The notes under the pieces were generated by a model. It had not been told where the DNA came from, did not search any database, and saw only the letters and a program-made list of their open reading frames with translations. This document shows positions 4,378-8,113 of a stretch of 8,113 nucleotides of DNA, in pieces; within the stretch, counting starts at the first letter, position 1, and each line of letters begins with the position of its first letter. Source of the DNA: an uncultured Coriobacteriales bacterium (GTDB lineage Bacteria > Actinomycetota > Coriobacteriia > Coriobacteriales > Atopobiaceae); contig CAMNAH010000044.1 in the NCBI GenBank assembly GCA_946530775.1, positions 1 through 8,113 on the forward strand, in the 5' to 3' direction. The translations under genes were made by a program, and so were the position numbers.

Positions 4378-6540
4378 ATGGCGGGCAAACCGGTAAAAGT
4401 CCCCGTCGTCATGCAGATGGAGGCGCTCGAGTGCGGCGCCGCCTGCCTGACGATGATCCTCGCCTACTACGGGCGTTGGGTCCCGCTCGAGCAGGTCCGC
4501 GCCGACTGCGGCGTCTCGCGCGACGGGTCGAAGGCCGTGAACGTGCTCAAGGCTGCGCGCAGCTACGGCCTCGCAGCCAAGGGCATGACCTTCTCCACCA
4601 AGGCGCTCAAGGAGAAGGGCACGTTCCCCTGCATCCTGTTCTGGAACTTCAACCACTTCGTGGTGCTCGACGGCTTCAAGGGCAAGTATGCCTATCTCAA
4701 CGACCCCGCCCGCGGCGAGGTGCGCGTGGAGATGGAGGAGTTCGAGCGCTCGTTCACCGGCGTCGTGCTGGCGTTCGAGCCCACCGACGCCTTCGAGAAG
4801 GGCGGCACCAAGCCCGATACGCTCGCGTATGCGCGCAAGCGCCTCGAGGGCATGGGCGGCACCATCGCCTTCGTCATGATCACGGCCGCCATCACCTCGG
4901 TCGTGGCCATCTTCAACACGTCGCTTGGACGCGTCTTCCTCGACCGCATCCTCACGGGCGATAACCCCGATTGGCTCGTCCCCCTCGTCGCGCTCATGGT
5001 CGTGCTCGCCCTCATCACGGGCATCGTAAGCGTCATGAACGCCGTGTACCTCGTGCGCATGCAGGGCAAGATCGCCGTGGTGAGCTCCTCGCGCTTCATG
5101 CGCCACCTGCTGCACCTGCCGGTGGGCTTCTATGCCCAGCGCATGGTGGGCGACCTGCAGCAGCGCCAGAGTGCCAACGAGAGCATCGCGTTCGCCCTGG
5201 TGGGCCAGCTCGCACCCGTTGTCATCAACGTGGTCATGCTCGTGCTCTACCTTGTGATCATGGTGCGCTACAGCCTGCTGCTCACCGTGGTGGGTCTCGC
5301 GACCGTGGCACTGAACGCCCTGCTCGCGCGCTACATCTCCACCAAGCGCATCAACATCGCGCGCTCGGCCGCATCGTCGTCGGGCAAGCTCTATGCCACC
5401 ACCGTCTCGGGCATAGAGATGATCGAGACCATCAAGTCCGCCGGCGCCGAGACGGGCTACTTCGGACGCTGGGCCGGCTACCAGGCGGCCGTCAACGAGT
5501 CGTTCATGCACACCACGCTGCTCAACCAGTATCTGGGCGCGATTCCCGCCCTCATGACCAGGCTCGCGAACATCCTCGTGCTCGTGCTGGGCATCTGGCT
5601 CATCATCGCCGGCCAGTTCACGCCCGGCGCGCTGCTCGCCTTCACGGGCTTTTTGGCATCGTTCATGGCGCCCGTCGACTCCATCATCAACCTCGGCCAG
5701 ACCGTCCAGGAGATGACCACGCAGATGGAGCGCATCGAGGACGTCATGCGCTACCAATGCGACACCCCCGAGGAGCCCGTCGACGAGACGGCCGCCGCCG
5801 GCGAGTTCGGTCGCGAGAAGCTGCACGGCGAGGTCGAGCTCGAGGATGTCTCGTTTGGCTACTCGCCGCTCGAGCCGCCGCTCATCGAGCACTTCGACTT
5901 GCACCTCTCCCCTGGCCAGTGGGTCGCGCTCGTGGGCGACTCCGGCTGCGGCAAGTCCACCATCGCCAAGCTCGTCTCGGGCCTCTACAAGCCCTGGTCC
6001 GGCGAGGTGCGCTTCGACGGCATGCCCATCTCCGAGATTCCGCTGCCCATCCTGCGCGGATCGCTCGCCGTGGTCGACCAGGACATCGTGACCTTCGACG
6101 ACACGGTGCGCGAGAACATCAAGCTGTGGGATCATTCCATCGAGGACTACGAGGTCATCATGGCCTGCCGCGATGCCGACATCCACAAGGAGATCGCCGA
6201 GCGCGAGGGCGGCTACTCCAGCCGCATCCTGCCGGGCGGCCGCAACTTCTCGGGCGGTCAGCTGCAGCGCCTCGAGATCGCGCGCGTGCTGGCGCAGGAC
6301 CCCACGGTCATCATCCTCGATGAGGCCACCAGCGCCCTCGATGCACAGACCGAGGCCGAGGTCATCGCCCATATCCGCGAGCGCGGCATCACCTGCATCG
6401 TGGTCGCGCACCGCCTCTCGACCATCCGCGACTGCGACGAGATCATCGTGCTCGATGAGGGCAAGGTGGTCGAGCGCGGCACGCATGACGAGCTGTATGC
6501 CGCCAACGGCGCATACGCCGAACTCGTGAGGAGCGATTAG
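4378..6540 (+). CDS. NHLM/NHLP-type bacteriocin export transporter with C39 peptidase, permease and ATPase
   Basis: A 720-residue peptidase-containing ABC transporter (PCAT), full length for the family. The C39 peptidase domain (1-~140) has oxyanion Gln13, catalytic Cys19 in ECGAAC, His93 in NHFVVL and Asp109 in NDPARG. It cuts double-glycine-type leaders from precursor peptides in the cytosol. The permease domain (~155-440) has six hydrophobic helices. The ATPase domain (~480-720) has Walker A GDSGCGKST (520-528), signature FSGGQ (624-628), Walker B with Asp648-Glu649 in IILDEATSALD, and switch His678. All catalytic residues are present, so it should be active. The start has GGAG ten bases upstream, and the gap from the previous stop is five bases. 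Immediate neighbours (NHLM-type fusion protein and a second ABC subunit) point to the NHLM/NHLP export system rather than a general lantibiotic LanT. Confidence 0.93.
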   Translation: MAGKPVKVPVVMQMEALECGAACLTMILAYYGRWVPLEQVRADCGVSRDGSKAVNVLKAARSYGLAAKGMTFSTKALKEKGTFPCILFWNFNHFVVLDGFKGKYAYLNDPARGEVRVEMEEFERSFTGVVLAFEPTDAFEKGGTKPDTLAYARKRLEGMGGTIAFVMITAAITSVVAIFNTSLGRVFLDRILTGDNPDWLVPLVALMVVLALITGIVSVMNAVYLVRMQGKIAVVSSSRFMRHLLHLPVGFYAQRMVGDLQQRQSANESIAFALVGQLAPVVINVVMLVLYLVIMVRYSLLLTVVGLATVALNALLARYISTKRINIARSAASSSGKLYATTVSGIEMIETIKSAGAETGYFGRWAGYQAAVNESFMHTTLLNQYLGAIPALMTRLANILVLVLGIWLIIAGQFTPGALLAFTGFLASFMAPVDSIINLGQTVQEMTTQMERIEDVMRYQCDTPEEPVDETAAAGEFGREKLHGEVELEDVSFGYSPLEPPLIEHFDLHLSPGQWVALVGDSGCGKSTIAKLVSGLYKPWSGEVRFDGMPISEIPLPILRGSLAVVDQDIVTFDDTVRENIKLWDHSIEDYEVIMACRDADIHKEIAEREGGYSSRILPGGRNFSGGQLQRLEIARVLAQDPTVIILDEATSALDAQTEAEVIAHIRERGITCIVVAHRLSTIRDCDEIIVLDEGKVVERGTHDELYAANGAYAELVRSD

Positions 6541-6541
6541 C

Positions 6542-8113
6542 ATGAGCTGGCTTGAATCTCAGATCGAGACGCGCGCCAAGCTCGATGCCGAGATGTCCGA
6601 GCGCGCCTATGCGGAGCTCGCCTCGAGCGTGAGCGGCCTCGGCCAGACGTACTTCTCGAACCCCGACAACCTTGAGCAGACCGATGCCGCGATTACCGCA
6701 TGCCTCAACTACAACGGCGTGGAGGCCGGCAAGGCCCCCGACACCGTGAAGGACCTCGAGCAGCGCATCGAGTGGCTCAGCCGCCCGTCGGGCTCCATGC
6801 ACCGTGCCGTGCGCCTCGATAACGGCTGGTACAAGCGCGCCTTTGGCGCCCTGCTCGCAACGCTCGACACCGGGCAGACGGTTGCGCTGCTGCCCCGCGG
6901 CATGAGCGGCTATGCCCTTCTCGAGCCCGGCACCGGCAACAGGGTCAAGGTGACCGCCGAGGTCGCATCGCACATCCTTCCCGACGCGGTGTTCTTCTAT
7001 CGCCCCTTGCCCGCACGTGCCATCAAGGTGACCGACCTCATGAAGTTCATCGCGAGCGTGTTCGACCGCACCGATTACCTTCTCGTGCTCGCCGCCTCGG
7101 TCGCCGTGACGCTCATCGGCCTCTTCCCCGCTTGGGCGAACAACCTCGCATTCGGCACCGTGGTGCCCAGCGGCCAGGCGGGTCTCATCGCCCCCATCGC
7201 CATCCTGCTTGTGGGCGTGGCCATCTCGACGTCGCTCATCAACATCTTCCGCAATCTGGTTATGTCGCGCGTCTCCACCAAGCTCGACATCACCACCGAG
7301 GCGGCCACCTTCGCGCGCCTCATGTCGCTGCCGCCCTCGTTCTTCAAGCAGTACTCCTCGGGCGACCTCGCGAGCCGCGTGGCCAACGTCCGCGCACTCG
7401 TGCAGACCGTCGTGTCGATCGCCCTGGGCTCGTTCCTCTCGAGCCTGCTCTCGCTGGTCTACGTGGGCCAGATCGGCGCCTACACGCCCGCGCTCGCCAT
7501 TCCGGCGTTCCTCATCGTCGTGGCGCAGGCGGCGCTCACCGCCGTGGTGACGCTCATCACCCGCCGCTACGAGCATGAGGCCATGGAGGCCAGCGCCAAG
7601 CTCTCGGGTACCGTGACCGCGCTGCTCAACGGCATCCAGAAGATCAAGCTCGCCGGCGCCGAGGAGCGCGCCTTCGCAACCTGGGCGCACGGCTATTCCA
7701 GCTATGCGCGCGCAACCTACAACCGTCCCGCGGTGCTGCGCGCGCTTCCCGCCCTCGTGAGCCTCATCGGCCTTGTGGGCGGCATCGGCATCTACTACCT
7801 CGCCGGCGTCAACCATGTGGGTCTGGCAAGCTATATGGCGTTCAACTCGGCGTTCGGCCAGGTCTCGGGCGCGATCATGGCGCTTGCGGGCGTCGCCGGG
7901 CAGATCGCCCAGATGCGCCCCATGCTCGATATGGCCGAGCCCATCCTCGAGGCCGAGCCCGAGATTGCGCAGGACAAGCCCAGCGTGGAGTCGGTCACCG
8001 GCGCCATCGACGTGTCGGGCGTGTCGTTCCGCTACGACGATCACAGCCCCTACGTGGTCAAGGACCTCGACCTCAAGATCAAGTCGGGCGAGTACGTGGC
8101 CCTGGTGGGCAAG
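6542..8113 (+). CDS. NHLM/NHLP-type bacteriocin export ABC permease/ATPase, second subunit (3' truncated by window edge)
   Basis: The frame is open from ATG 6542 to the last base (524 codons). The first ~150 residues are a soluble region without peptidase motifs. Next comes the family hallmark FFYRPLPAR (151-159), then about six membrane helices (~178-450) with FFKQYSSGDLASRV just after the second. The ATPase domain begins near residue 488 (IDVSGVSFRYDD) and the window stops at VALVGK, the beginning of Walker A. The layout matches the second ABC protein of NHLM systems, which lacks a C39 domain and is thought to pair with the peptidase-bearing subunit as a heterodimer. GAGGAG lies eight bases before the start, within the end of the preceding gene, and only one base separates the genes. 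Completeness of the ATPase and downstream genes cannot be seen here. Confidence 0.9.
   Translation, partial: MSWLESQIETRAKLDAEMSERAYAELASSVSGLGQTYFSNPDNLEQTDAAITACLNYNGVEAGKAPDTVKDLEQRIEWLSRPSGSMHRAVRLDNGWYKRAFGALLATLDTGQTVALLPRGMSGYALLEPGTGNRVKVTAEVASHILPDAVFFYRPLPARAIKVTDLMKFIASVFDRTDYLLVLAASVAVTLIGLFPAWANNLAFGTVVPSGQAGLIAPIAILLVGVAISTSLINIFRNLVMSRVSTKLDITTEAATFARLMSLPPSFFKQYSSGDLASRVANVRALVQTVVSIALGSFLSSLLSLVYVGQIGAYTPALAIPAFLIVVAQAALTAVVTLITRRYEHEAMEASAKLSGTVTALLNGIQKIKLAGAEERAFATWAHGYSSYARATYNRPAVLRALPALVSLIGLVGGIGIYYLAGVNHVGLASYMAFNSAFGQVSGAIMALAGVAGQIAQMRPMLDMAEPILEAEPEIAQDKPSVESVTGAIDVSGVSFRYDDHSPYVVKDLDLKIKSGEYVALVGK

Noticed and set aside
4378..6540. Lantibiotic LanT or competence ComA-type transporter
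   Set aside because: The C39 domain alone would allow it, but the NHLM-type fusion protein before it and the FFYRPLPAR-bearing second ABC subunit after it fit the NHLM/NHLP system better.
4222..6543. A long open minus-strand frame opposite the peptidase transporter
   Set aside because: It mirrors the codon phase of the plus-strand gene in GC-rich DNA, its residues are low-complexity (His, Asp, Arg, Ala, Gly rich), and it has no recognisable domain. The plus strand has all catalytic motifs.
6443..8044. A long open minus-strand frame opposite the second ABC subunit
   Set aside because: Same antisense shadow pattern; it crosses two plus-strand genes and has biased, domain-free composition.

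Overview
The window reads as chromosomal DNA of a high-GC Gram-positive bacterium. Dense GC-rich codons, the many translationally coupled genes and the family make-up suggest a gut or oral actinobacterium of the Coriobacteriia (Collinsella / Olsenella / Eggerthella type). The taxonomic placement is inference; no rRNA or marker gene is present.

Left part (1-1020, minus strand). A YhhQ-family queuosine-precursor transporter overlaps the start of a probable short-chain dehydrogenase that runs off the left edge. Upstream lie a leader with a possible H-type pseudoknot that could hide the Shine-Dalgarno sequence (a preQ1-I-like riboswitch candidate), a GC-rich hairpin, and a REP-like palindrome. 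The palindrome sits exactly where the reading frame of a histidine-phosphatase gene stops resembling its family; only the first ~34 codons of that gene remain, behind a perfect TATAAT box.

Middle part (1021-3320, plus strand). A divergent promoter region leads into a two-component system: a polytopic LytS/YesM-type histidine kinase and a receiver protein with a SARP-like winged-helix output, joined by an ATGA overlap. A 93-bp gap follows, with a helically phased direct repeat and weak promoter-like elements.

Right part (3321-8113, plus strand). A tightly packed operon encodes an ECF-type sigma factor, a very short membrane-fusion-like protein, a C39-peptidase/permease/ATPase transporter and a second permease/ATPase that runs off the right edge inside its Walker A region. 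The last three match the three components of the NHLM/NHLP (nitrile hydratase-like / Nif11 leader microcin) peptide export system. The likely logic is that the kinase/regulator pair senses a signal and activates the sigma-transporter operon, and the transporter removes a double-glycine-type leader and exports a modified peptide. The precursor and modification genes are not in the window. The most unusual points are the miniaturised fusion protein, the ECF sigma factor embedded in the export operon without a visible anti-sigma factor, and the pseudoknot candidate upstream of the queuosine transporter.
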